From contig NC_081406.1 in assembly GCF_030272615.1 (NCBI RefSeq), positions 400,908,939 through 400,972,938 on the forward strand: a DNA stretch of 64,000 bases. Direction: 5' to 3'. Shown here one piece after another: positions 31,352 to 42,180 of this stretch. Both the position numbers and the translations under genes were made by a program. Within the stretch, counting starts at the first letter, position 1. Each line of letters starts with the position of its first letter. Origin of the DNA: Cryptomeria japonica (Eukaryota; Streptophyta; Pinopsida; Cupressales; Cupressaceae). The notes beneath the pieces were generated by a model, which was not told where the DNA came from, did no database searches, and saw nothing but the letters and a program-made list of their open reading frames with translations.

Positions 31352-33365
31352 TCTTCTCTTCATGTTTCCTCTTATCTTCTTCTTGTTTCACTTGCTCTTT
31401 GTCAGCCTTTTCTTTGTCCTGTCTCTCCGTGTCTGCTTTTTCTTTTTCAGCATCTGGAGTGACATCTTCAACATATAATGCATCAACATCAATCATGTCT
31501 ACCTCTTCTGTTACTCTTTCTTCTTTATCATCAAATTCATCATCCGTTTTTCTAGTTTCCGGTTCCTATTTGGCCTTCTTGTTGGCCTCAGACACTTGGT
31601 GCAATCTTAGAGCGGCTTTGGCATGGGAGTGTCTATCTTTCACCACTTCATAGACTTCACCTTCCAGTAACAAGAGTCTTCTTCTTCTCATGAAGAAGAG
31701 GCCTTTGTACTTATCCATGATTTCATAGAGCTCAGAATTTGACACATTAGGAAAATATTGTGCAAAGATTTCCTCTTATTTCTTGTTCTTTTTCAATGGA
31801 AATGTGCCATTTGTTATCTAAAGAATTGTATAAAGAATCCGGTGTCACCGATCTAATTTCTGATGGCAACCAGTCATTAATACATAGATATTGGATGACT
31901 TCCTATTCAACTTCCTCTTTTTCATTATCAATAAAATGACTTAGCACTTTTCTCCTAACATTCTTGATAGTCATTTGACAACGTGTCAAGGGTTTTTAAG
32001 AGGAAATGTCTATATTTACCGGTGCTGATGATGTCGGTTCATTTCTGGTTGTCTTTTCCTTCTTCCTTGTTTGCCTAGTCTTCTTAGGTTGTACTTCAGG
32101 TTCTGTATCCTCAGAATCTGGTGAGTTTCTCTTAGTCTTCTGCTTTCTTTCAAAAACCTTGGCGGGTGCAACTTCCAGTTTCTTCTTGGTAGGTGACCGC
32201 TTGGTCACTTTAGGACTTGCTGAGGTAACTAGTGCCGATACCGAGGGCACTGCCTTTCCCTTCTTCACTGAAGGTTCTTCAACCGGTTTTATCCTTTCAA
32301 AGTAGGTGCCAATTCTCTTCTTCTTCAGATCAAGAGGTGAGGCAAGTAGGATAGAGGCATACCCATCTAGCATGTCATACATCACCTCATATCCCATGGG
32401 TTCAACTTTTTCTTTTCTGGGCTCCACTACCTCCATTATGCACTCATTTACTCTAATGATAAAGTAGATGTCCTCTTCATACTTCTTAACAATATCACTA
32501 GATATCCTCATCCGCTGGCTCATCATCGCTTGAATTCATCAAAATATTTATTCAAGACTTCTCTGATTTGTTTGGTAATAAGTTGGTCAGCAGACCATTG
32601 AATATCATCGACTCTCGAAAAATAGCCTTGAAAGTAGAAAAATAGACCTACCAAAAGTTGTCAAAATTTGAATCTTAGGGCACTGTCCTGTTTGATAGAC
32701 TTTAGGTTTATTAACAGTTGCTTCTGCATACAGGTGCATAGATCAAATGACGCATCTTCCATGATCATTCTGTAGGTGACATTTACCGTAGTAGTAGAGA
32801 TAGAGTTTATTTTGCTAGCATAGAATGTCTGGTATCTGATCACCATGCAAGAATACTTGACCAAATCATCCTTGATGGTGTTGACGGTCATTCCTCATTG
32901 GTCGCTCACAGAACCGGTGAGCTTGGTCATTTTAGTCTTGATGACTTTTCTTAGGGTTGGTACCTCACCAGTGTTGTAGGAACTGGTGATGACATGAATG
33001 GCTTCAGGCATAATGTCATGTGTCCTTTTGAGATACATCTTCTCGCCATGCACTCTGCTCAGGATGATGCAGATGTGATCTTTCATAAATTCTTCAAGAA
33101 AGTACACCGCATTGTGAAGTTTCTTCCTCTCCAGGATGTTGTATTCCAGTTTGATCTTCTTGTCATCCCCAAATAATAGACCTAGCTAGGAATGAATTAC
33201 TAAGGATCCTAGGGCTTCCATTTTACAGTCAATGTACCTTGAAATATCATCTTCCACTATGACTCCAGTGGGTATTTGGGATAGGGCATTGTATTTCATC
33301 TTTCGTTGGATAAAATCCATTGAATTGATAGGTGTACTATAACTAGAGTGCGATGTAGAAGCCAT
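31352..33365 (-). pseudogene. Accessory ORF (ORF-X), N-terminal part
   Basis: From a Met at 33365 (MASTSHSSYSTPINSMDFIQ) the minus strand reads on through FLEEFMKDHICIILSRVHGE, EAIHVITSSYNTGEVPTLRK, VKYSCMVIRYQTFYASKINS and CMQKQLLINLKSIKQDSALR, then a Lys/Pro-rich tail with VEEPSVKKGKAVPSVSALV and RKKEKTTRNEPTSS. About five stops and at least two frameshifts occur. Joined to 25447-26546 the protein would be about 1,000 residues. I do not recognise its fold. It is not gag, protease, integrase or RT. Confidence 0.6.
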
Positions 33366-33814
33366 GATTAACTGATAAACAAGAATTTTGAGAAATACCT
33401 TTAGAATTTTAAGATTTAGGGTTTGCAAATTTAGCTTCTCTTCACACCACTTTGGTTGCTGGATTACCGCTTTGTGTTCTTCACTTGATTGATTGACACT
33501 ATCTCTGGATTTAGCTGCAAAGATTTGAAATCTCTCTGAATCACAAGTCGAATCGCCTTTTTTCGCTCTGCTCTTGAAAAATTCTTCGCTCAAAAACTGA
33601 TAAGTGAAAATGACTTGAAAATCCCTTTTAAATGAATTCTTCACCTACCATAATAAATGCTCCACCATTAGGGTATAAACCCTAATTTTTCCTTTTACCA
33701 TTTCTAGTCTTCTGCCAATTGATAGGTAACACATACTGGTTAAGGTCTTTTACTGACATAAATTGGGGGTTCAAAACATTTCACTGATTTGTTCCCCCTA
33801 AGCTTTTCTGAAGC

Positions 33815-34194
33815 TTAGTTTGCCAGTTTAGAGGCTTCCACACTAGGTGCAGAAACCGGTTCATCTTGTGAAACTTCTTTAGGTTTCTTCTTCCATGTTT
33901 TCTTCATATCCTCTTGAATAGTTTCAACATCAATCTTTCCTTTCGGAGTGACCGGTATGTCATCTAATAGGTTCTTTCTCATTATGCAGGTTCTGGCAGG
34001 GTGTCTCGATTTGTTGCAATGATAGCATACCATTCCAGGTGTTCTCCATGGTCCATTGTTCATTCTACCATTCTTCCTCTTGCATGTTGTAGCAATGTGA
34101 TCACTACCATGACAAATCAAACAAGTTTCTCTCCAACCGATTGCCGCTTGATAGCCACCACCACCTGACTGATGGTCATAGACATCATACTGGT
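33815..34194 (-). pseudogene. Gag C-terminus with two CCHC zinc knuckles
   Basis: The minus strand reads a Gly/Tyr-rich lead (YDVYDHQSGGGGYQ), then CLICHGSDHIATTC and, 23 residues later, CYHCNKSRHPARTC. Both are intact CX2CX4HX4C nucleocapsid knuckles that would bind element RNA. A Lys/Glu-rich tail ends ASKLAN at a stop at 33815. The N-terminal capsid part is missing because duplicated segment A begins at 34195. No pol frame follows. Confidence 0.85.
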
Positions 34195-36158
34195 AAGATA
34201 AAAGTGATTAACAACACCTTTTTTTAATTTTTGAGTAGAGAATCATCTCCCGGGGGCCTCATCACCTCAAAAGAGTGTTTTAAAATTGAGGTATGTCGAG
34301 AATATCGTCTCTTAGTGGGATCTCGAGCGGTGTTTTTTGAGCCGCTATATAAATATGTTGTTCAGACAGCTAGAGTGTCAAGTGAATTCAACTATGTGGA
34401 GGCCTTCTCTACATTGATAAGCTCAATTAAATCCTTAAGTGGCTTGCTTCGAGAATCTGTCATTGGAGTGGGATCCATTGGAAACTTACTAATTAACATT
34501 TTGTTTTAGTTGCAAAAATCCTATTTTCTTATCGGTACAGGACATTGAACCTTTGAAGCCACCCCAATTTGTACCATTCAAATATAGATAGATGTCCCTA
34601 ATTGGTTCATAAGATCTATGGATCTTTGAGGTAAGAGATTCTATGCTCAAGAAGTGAGTACCATGGAGGGGAGCCAATGTTACCATATCTCTATTTATCA
34701 ACTTTGTCTAGGTATTTGGAGAGATCCAAATAGGGATCCAACAGGTAGAATCCACTTTATAGCCTAGGTTGTATGACTTGTGCATGTCTTCATTTGTTCA
34801 TACAACTAAATTATGTCACATTGGGATAATTTAAGCCCCCCTTTTTCACGCTTGCTTCAAGCGTTACCTTGGCCAAAGTGTTTGTGTTGTTTGACATTCG
34901 TTGCTAAGACAAAAAAAATCCAAATCCATTTTTCACCCATGCATCATAAACCCAAGTCGCTTAAACATCCCAAGAAATACATTTACACTCAAGTTAAGAA
35001 GAATAAGCCAAGCTATAATAAAATCCTCAAGCATCACAAATTATTGTACATCCACCAAAAACTCTTGTTTAAACATTGTACCTTCCTACATTGTTGTCAT
35101 GATTCTCTACACGGTTATGGAAATGAGTTTCATGAAGATTCTTTGAGATCCCATGATTTCTATCAAAGATCAGGATTATCCCAATCCCTTAATAGGAGTG
35201 ATTATATCTCATTGTCCAACTTTCCTCTACTAGAAATTACTTATTGAGTAATTTCCCATCTAAGGTAGCTTTCATTCCATTTTTTTTCTTCAATCCATCT
35301 TCTTCCATTCTCATTTCCATTTTCACCTTTGAGGACTTAGCAGATAATTCAAACCAACAACCTTAATCCAATTTCAATCAATCAATCAATCAATAAACCT
35401 CCCTATTCAAGGTCAACACTTTGCAAAGTACGATAGACCTTTTATCATTTTTTAAATCCTTAATTAGCCTTGTTGTTGAGAAATAATCTACCTTAAGTAC
35501 TTTGTTTAATTGATCCTAATCATTTGGGTTGATCAAAACCCTAATCTATTGCCTTATTTTGCTTAGGAACAAAATCTATCCTAAGTAGAAGAAGGCTTGA
35601 ATTCAATCTTACTCCAAAGGTTTGAGTTTAGCCTAACTTGGTTGCTAACTTTATTTGTGGCTCGTATCATTGACCCCTACACCCCATACATGTACTCATC
35701 CAAGGACTAAGTTGTCACCCAAATCAATGTTGTCCTAATCCAAGGACCATCCAATCAAATTAGATCCAATCCAAATTAAACCAAATCCAAATTTGCTAAG
35801 TCCTTGTCCCTATTTAGAGTCATCTCATCACTTTTCTTACTAAGTCCAAAATCCATTTAATTTTCCAACTTTTCATTTTATTCTTGTCATTTTTAAGGTT
35901 ACCCTTGCATGATTTATACATGCTTACAAAAGAAAAAGATAGCTTCTGTAAACCCACATTCAAACATCATGGGTTCGTTTGAAAAAAAAGTTATGGAAGT
36001 TCAAGTATCTCCTTGTCAATCATGCCCATCTAGCTCATGCATGCCTGAAAGTTATCCAGCTTCCACCTATTCATGTCTCCCACCCAAGCCCACTTACCAA
36101 GTCAATCTCATGACCTCACATCCATCTACCACACCACCATCCATTTCACCTCAACATA
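34195..36158 (+). repeat. Duplicated segment A, copy 2
   Basis: Matches 15890-17852 in order and orientation. It ends at a shared ATA where copy 2 jumps straight to segment B, omitting about 0.89 kb that copy 1 retains. Confidence 0.9.
34231..35247 (+). pseudogene. Unassigned ORF of Gypsy-3 (ORF-U), copy 2
   Basis: One uninterrupted frame of about 339 codons with roughly seven stops. Conserved text includes CREYRLLVGSRAVFFEPLYK, VIGVGSIGNLLINILF, NPSGRIHFI-like and HGYGNEFHEDSLRS. Private stops come from CGA to TGA and CAG to TAG, seen by comparison with copy 1. Here the C-run that is shifted in copy 1 keeps the frame. Substitutions between the copies over the last 130 codons are about 14 amino-acid-changing to 7 silent, as expected for two dead copies. 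No known domain. Confidence 0.45.
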
Positions 36159-36169
36159 CCAAATGTTAG
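35969..36169 (+). pseudogene. Gypsy-3 gag-like ORF, N-terminal fragment, copy 2
   Basis: MGSFEKKVMEVQVSPCQSC followed by CMPESYPASTYSCLPPKP matches the frame at 17663. In copy 1 the codon after LPP is a stop (TAG), whereas here it is Lys. The frame is truncated at the deletion junction near 36158. Confidence 0.5.
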
Positions 36170-37945
36170 TGAACTCAAACACTTAAATAGTTTAGCAGTC
36201 AACCGATGTAACAGGTTTACTAACAAACTGGTTAAGATAAATGCAAACCAAATAGAAAATAAAGCATTCACCCACAAGAGCACAATCACCATAAGACAAC
36301 AGGTTTTAACATGGAAACACAAATGGGAAAAACCATGGTGAGCTGAAACTCACAAGTAACTATCTGTAGAATAGTAACCAGACCGGTTAAGGTCATACAA
36401 TGTTCTTCACTAGAACAGATCCTGTTAGGAATCTAGATCTCTGTTAGGAGATAAGTCTAATTCAAGACTACCTTGTGAGAGGATTTCAGATTCACAGTTG
36501 TGAACCACCTTTTTAGAGGATTTATAAAGGCTTTTCTGGGCCTACCCGATTAAGGGTTTTAGACTTGTCGAAGATGTGAGTAATCAACAAGTGAGTGATC
36601 TAGAAAATAGCATAGTCTGCTTGGTTAGATCCTTGATAGCTCATTGTTAATGTATTTTAGCATTACATCAAACTCCAATATCTCCACACTCTATTTCTTC
36701 ACACAGATCTAATCTTCTCTTTTGTGATTGCACATACAAAAACCTCATGCACTTCTAAAACCCTTTCAACTACTAAAACCCTAGACATGATGTCCTTATT
36801 AAAGAATCTGATTTCATGTCAGTCCAATAGGATTACATTGTAAGTTCCTAGGTTCAGTGCATCTAGACACATTTGGTAACATGACACAAAATCAATGCCA
36901 AAGAGTTGGTGGAAGATAACTCATAACAGAAATACCGATTGGTAACTCATCACAAAGTAATACCGGTTCATTACCGATTACTGGTTCATACATTTTACTA
37001 ATTACCGGTTTGTGAAAATGAAGACTAGGAAAATTTTAACAAACACTTTGTTCCTTCATACCACTTTTGGATCCTCAAACTGCTTGAGGTCTTCATACCA
37101 CTTTGGGTCTTCATACCGCTTGAGATCGGTAAACACTTTTTGCAAAACACTGATAGTCTAAAGACTATAATTCATAATACCGGTTGGAACAATTACCGGT
37201 TGAGCATAACTCATACATAGGGAAGTGATCATAAAACAAGTGTGTGTCCATCAATGACAATCACAACATCATCAAAATGCCAACACAACTCAATGAATAC
37301 AAAAACATATTTTGATACCAAAGTTATCTTCTTGTTACAAATGGATTTTGTAAATATTCTTCAAATCTCTCTACTAGATATTTTGTTTAGTCCACTGTCG
37401 GTTCTCTCTCTCTGTCAATCCTCTCTTCTGGTTACCTGTTCTCTCAACTTCTTTGCTTCTCTCTACCGATACTATCTTCTATCGGTTCTACGCTTGAATG
37501 CTCTACAGTCTTCTGCACTTCTTCTCTGCTGGTATGATCATTGTCAGTTTTCTCACTGCTGTCGGTTGAACACTTCAACCTGATTCTCCCTCACACTTAG
37601 TCTCTTCTATATTTCCTTGATGAGCACTTGACTGATTTATCTTTACATGCAGCAACACTCCTTCATCTAGTGGCAACCTTAATAATTTTGGCTTGCATAT
37701 TTATAACTCAGTTTTCCTGCCAAAAGCCAATTCCAATTTTAGGCATTTAGGGTTTCTTCTTTGTCCTTGAAATAATCCAAATCCAATCAGATCTTATTTG
37801 ATCTAATCTCCAAGATAGTTGTCTGAACATTACTGCCATTAACATGCCTTACAATACATGTTTTCTAAACTTAGAAAACATGACTCTATATATCAACTAG
37901 CATCTGTCAAAATGCTATTAATATTGATGAATAATGATGAGCAAC
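36156..37945 (+). repeat. Duplicated segment B, copy 2
   Basis: Uninterrupted equivalent of 18744-18861 plus 23125-24810. It includes one copy of the intra-LTR block with ACCGGTT sites. The CACCC at 36269-36273 marks the empty insertion site of Gypsy-1. It ends within GATGAGCAACT, after which another LTR begins. Confidence 0.9.
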
Positions 37946-40722
37946 TAATACTCTAACCGGTACTGAGAGGTGGGGGAAAATCAGTATAGACAAAAACTTG
38001 CTTCAATATTTTGACACTCTCTAAACACAGATAACCAGTTGTCTATATCACTGTACTTAACCATAGCAATACCGGTTAATAGAAATACTTTAGACAACTA
38101 AACTAGTAAAACAAAAGTACTTCAAATAGCATCCAACAATTTTCAAATCTAGATAGCTATTTTACTAGTTTGATCATGCATGAGTTGCGTTAGTAATATC
38201 ACAACCATTAGCTCTACATGCATATACAACTAAACAAAAGCTACTCAATCATCACATGAAAAATACATAGCCCATGACACATATTTTTCATGTGGAAACC
38301 CAAATGGGAAAAACCACGGTGGGGATGAATACCCACAAGCTTATTTTTGAACTCTTTTGAAGTCCGCTTTATTAGGAGCCTAGTTTGGTTATAGACTTTA
38401 CAATAAGATTCTGGTAGGAACCGATCCTGTTAGGGATCACCCGGTTAAGGGATGGCTATAAACCCTATTAAAGGTTGAAACCCTCTTAAAGGTTACCTCA
38501 CTAGAGGATTTAAAGAAATCAATGAGATTGAGTCACCTGGTTAGAGGATCTGCAACAAGCCTATTAAAGCTACTCAGTCAAGGGATTTTCCTTCTGTTGA
38601 AATGGTTAGAAGACAACAAGTAAGAATCTAATCTGATAACAACACTACTTTTCTAAGGCAAATCCTTTTCAGTTCCTCTCTTCTGCAATCACACTCTGTA
38701 GACTCCTTACTCTGGTTTGGCAAGTATCAAGTCTTCAACACATAGACATAAACACAACTTTTTCCAACACAAACAATAACAAACATCATCGACCTTATAG
38801 AAAACAATTAGGTCGGTAGCATAAACCCTAAACCCTTAACATTTAGGTTTTCAGTTACAAGTAGTTTGATCTTGACCATTAAAATGCATTGTATAGAATA
38901 AAACAATCTGTGAAAGATCTCAAGTCATTCCGCATCATCTAATCTTCACCACACCTGGAAATTAGTAACCCATCACGCGTTCTTCACACACCCCTAAGAG
39001 AAACACACATTCCTGAGGTAGACATTCAATGCATTTTCTCTTCATGCACAAGGTCCTCAAAGAGATTCTTCACATGCACATAGCTAATGTGGTATCTCAG
39101 TCTCATCCTTATCTGTTAACTAACTCATCACAAAAAGTCATCGGTTGCACCGCACAATTCAGATCGCCAAACTGGAAACCCTCAAGTTGAACTGAGACTA
39201 CAAACTGGTAGTCAAACTGTGAACTCTAACACTAGTTCACTCCAACCTAGTTAACTATAGCTGCTTCCAGTCTTCATACTAGTTCATATTGGTTCACCTG
39301 CTTGAGCACCATATACCTATTCAATTATTGGCATCAATGACAACATAAATTATCACCGCTTCATCATATGCCAACAAATATCTCTGTTGTTTCCTTCTCA
39401 GGGTCCTCCCACAATCTGATTTTTTTGCTTCGATTAGGTGTCAACAACTCCCTGATATTTCTCTATCATTCAGTCTTCCTTGAGCCGCACTCTTCTGATC
39501 CAATCCATAAATCATGGGCTCCATATTAAATGCACAATTGTAGAAACACCTATCTCTACATGACACTCCACCGACCTCTGTGAGCTTGCCACTTCATCTC
39601 TACATGGCGTCCATTTCGATATCCACTTTCGAAAAAAGGATCTCTATGTCGGATAGACTCGGTCACCGACAATTGACACACAACTAGTCCTTTCTTTATG
39701 CCGGTTCATTAACCTTGCTGGTATCTCACACTTTACCAATTTGTCTTCAATATTGCACTCTTCTTCTCTTCTAGTGGAACTCTCAATCGGTCAACACTCT
39801 TGCTAACCTACCTTGTGCACATCTTTATCAGATGGGAGTCTTCTATATCTGCACCATGTCCATATTATCAATGGACTTACATACCGATAAACACTCTTGA
39901 TGACACCATGCCATCAACATTCAACAGACTCCATCTTCAATCCAACAATTGTCCTCTGCTTGCATTTTCTCAGTCTTACCTTCTTCTTGATCAGCTCAGA
40001 CCATGTCTCAACTGGTTTGTCAAAGTGACAAACCCATCACTCTTCATCTATACTAGCAACTCATCATGCTTTCTCTGTTGGTCTAGTGCATATCCCTGAT
40101 GTCATGCACTTGAGGCATCCCTTTGGTTCACTTGTAGATCCGATGTGAGCCTTCAAACATCTTCCTTTACCTCTTCTTCCTTATCTCACAAAACTATGAT
40201 GCACACTATGCATAATATGAGATAAGCTCTACTTATCAGTGGTAGTGATTCCTTGTCATCTACATCCTACAATGCACTCATGTGGCTTCCCTATTTGTGC
40301 AGCATATCTTGAAATAGGCACATATGATCCTGTGTGGGCACATTCATTGTCAGTCATCTCTTCATATGGTGACTGCATCTTCATCCAGTGGGAGTCTTTC
40401 TATTCTACAACCACACAACATACCAATGACCTATACATCCTTCTCCTCCTGTGTTGATGTGATTTAGGTAGCATTCTTCCTCTTCATCACAAACAATAGC
40501 TCAATCACCTTTCTCATCCTTCTTGTACACTGGTCATAAGTTTACTAGTTCTGTCAACACAACATTTACCATTTGAAATCCTTTCCTTACTAGTGATCTA
40601 CAACACAAGGTGATATCAAGGATATCTCATCCTGTACTCATCCATGACAGTGTTGCACATACATCTCTTATGCCAGTAGTCATCTTATACCGGTTGACAC
40701 CAATGACAACACAATGCCAACA
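37946..40722. repeat. Related LTR, probably solo or broken
   Basis: Near its left end it reads GAGAGGTGGGGGAAAATCAGT. It shares GGAAACCCAAATGGGAAAAA with segment B and ends CAATGCCAACA at 40722, after which Gypsy-3 sequence resumes. An internal ATGCCAACA at about 39375 hints at a composite. Many sites of the ACCGGTT type occur. No coding domain is visible. Confidence 0.55.
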
Positions 40723-40739
40723 AATTCCATATAAAGTCA

Positions 40740-42180
40740 AGCACTTATTCTAGAGCATGTTAGTATATATTCTTCTCCATCTCAAGATAAAAATGTCCAT
40801 CCATCACATAATACCACTCTGTTTCAAAATCCAAGCCTACCCTCCACTCCATCCCATGATCCCAATCCATCCTATGATCCTTTTACCCCTCGTCATTCCC
40901 CCCATAATCCCATTCCATCTCAAAATCCAAGTATCCCCTCTATCTCATTACATGATCCCCTTCCATTTCAAAATTCAAGTCTCCCTTCCACTCCACCACA
41001 TATTCCCATCCCAAGTCAAGATCAAGGTGTCTCTTGATCTCCATATGATAATCCCAATCCATCTCATGATCCTAACATTCTTCCTAATCCGACACATGAT
41101 CCTCATTCTCCACATGATCCTTATCCTCCACATGATCCTAATTCTCTACATGATCCTATTCCTCCACAAGATCCCATTACCCCTTTCCAAGCCATCCATG
41201 CATCCCATACCTATCAGCTTGGCTCTTCCACCTTTATCCATTGCAATTTCCTCTAAGATATTACAAATCCTTTCACCTCTTATCCCTCTTGAAATGGAAT
41301 CACATCTTGTTTCCAAAATGATAAGTATCCTATTGGAAAAATATTTTGTGAAAAAATGAATTATCAAGGCAAAGGGTTAGGCCTCCATGAACAAGGAATA
41401 TTGGAACCCCTTCAAGTCAAAGAAAATACAAGTTCATATGGCCTTAGATACAAAAATCATGCTCAAGATGTTGGTATACCTTCTAACTCTTCTGAATCTA
41501 AAATCCATCCATCTAAATCCAAATGTTCCCATCACCCATCTTCCAAACCCATTTTTGGTCGTTATGTCCTAAAGTCCATTCCTTCCTCATCCACATCCAT
41601 TTTGGGTCCTTATGTTCCAAAGATAAACCCTTCATATCTTCCATCCATTTGGGGTCCTCACATCCCTCCATCCACCACTCCATCATGTCAAATGATCCCT
41701 AAGCAAGATCAACAAAGGCACACATCCTTGAATTCCTTCCAACATTCTCCCTTGATCATCCCATCCATAAAACCTCCAAGTCATCTATCCTCATGCACCC
41801 ATTATACCATTTCTATTGCAATCAATTTGGATGCCAAATCTCAAATGCATAAATCCACAAAAATCCAAGGATCAACATGTCTCATCAAAAAGACATGGTC
41901 AAGAAAAGAAAAATATGATCCAAAAGAAAGAAAATCCAAAAGGCCACAAAGGCCCAAAAATAAAAAATAAAAAACCATGTGTATTCCTAAAGTACTCATC
42001 AAAGAAATGCATCTCAAAGAGAAATCCAAATTGGTATCCAAACTTGCTAATCCAAAAGCTCCCTCCACTAATAAGTCCTCCAATCCTCCATCTTCAACAT
42101 CTACTTTGGGTCCTTACATTTCAAAATCCACTATTTTAATTCCATCATCCCCTCCATCTATTTTGGGTCCTCATATCTGA
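40740..42180 (+). pseudogene. Gypsy-3 Ser/Pro-rich gag-like ORF with G-patch
   Basis: The plus strand encodes repeats of SHDPNP / PPHDP type, then a G-patch at 41332-41455 (IGKIFCEKMNYQGKGLGLHE, QGILEPLQV, GLRYK), then a Lys/Ser/Pro-rich tail with repeated S(I/T)LGPY(V/I)-like units. The G-patch is a small glycine-rich nucleic-acid or helicase-contact module, known in some retroviral and gypsy polyproteins. Two expected Gly residues are changed (MNY, GLRY). Stops occur near 41037, 41254, 41290 and 41968. No RT follows. Confidence 0.65.

Larger units (their letters stand above)
25194..34194 (-). mobile_element. Sirevirus-like element body without pol, 5' truncated
   Basis: Reading the minus strand from 34194: two CCHC knuckles of a gag, a stop, a spacer of about 0.45 kb, then a long accessory ORF, then the polypurine tract and LTR. 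No protease, integrase or RT lies between gag and the accessory ORF. At 34194 the element is cut by duplicated segment A. A 4.8-kb insertion (26547-31351) splits the accessory ORF. The Sirevirus label rests on the polypurine context, LTR start and coiled-coil ORF before the 3' LTR, and is an inference. Confidence 0.6.

Noticed and set aside
37946-40722. 5' LTR partner of the minus-strand Sirevirus-like element
   Set aside because: It shares some motifs (ATGCCAACA end, GGAAACCCAAATGGG) but most of the sequence differs and no initiator-tRNA primer site follows on the minus strand, so a matching LTR pair is not supported.
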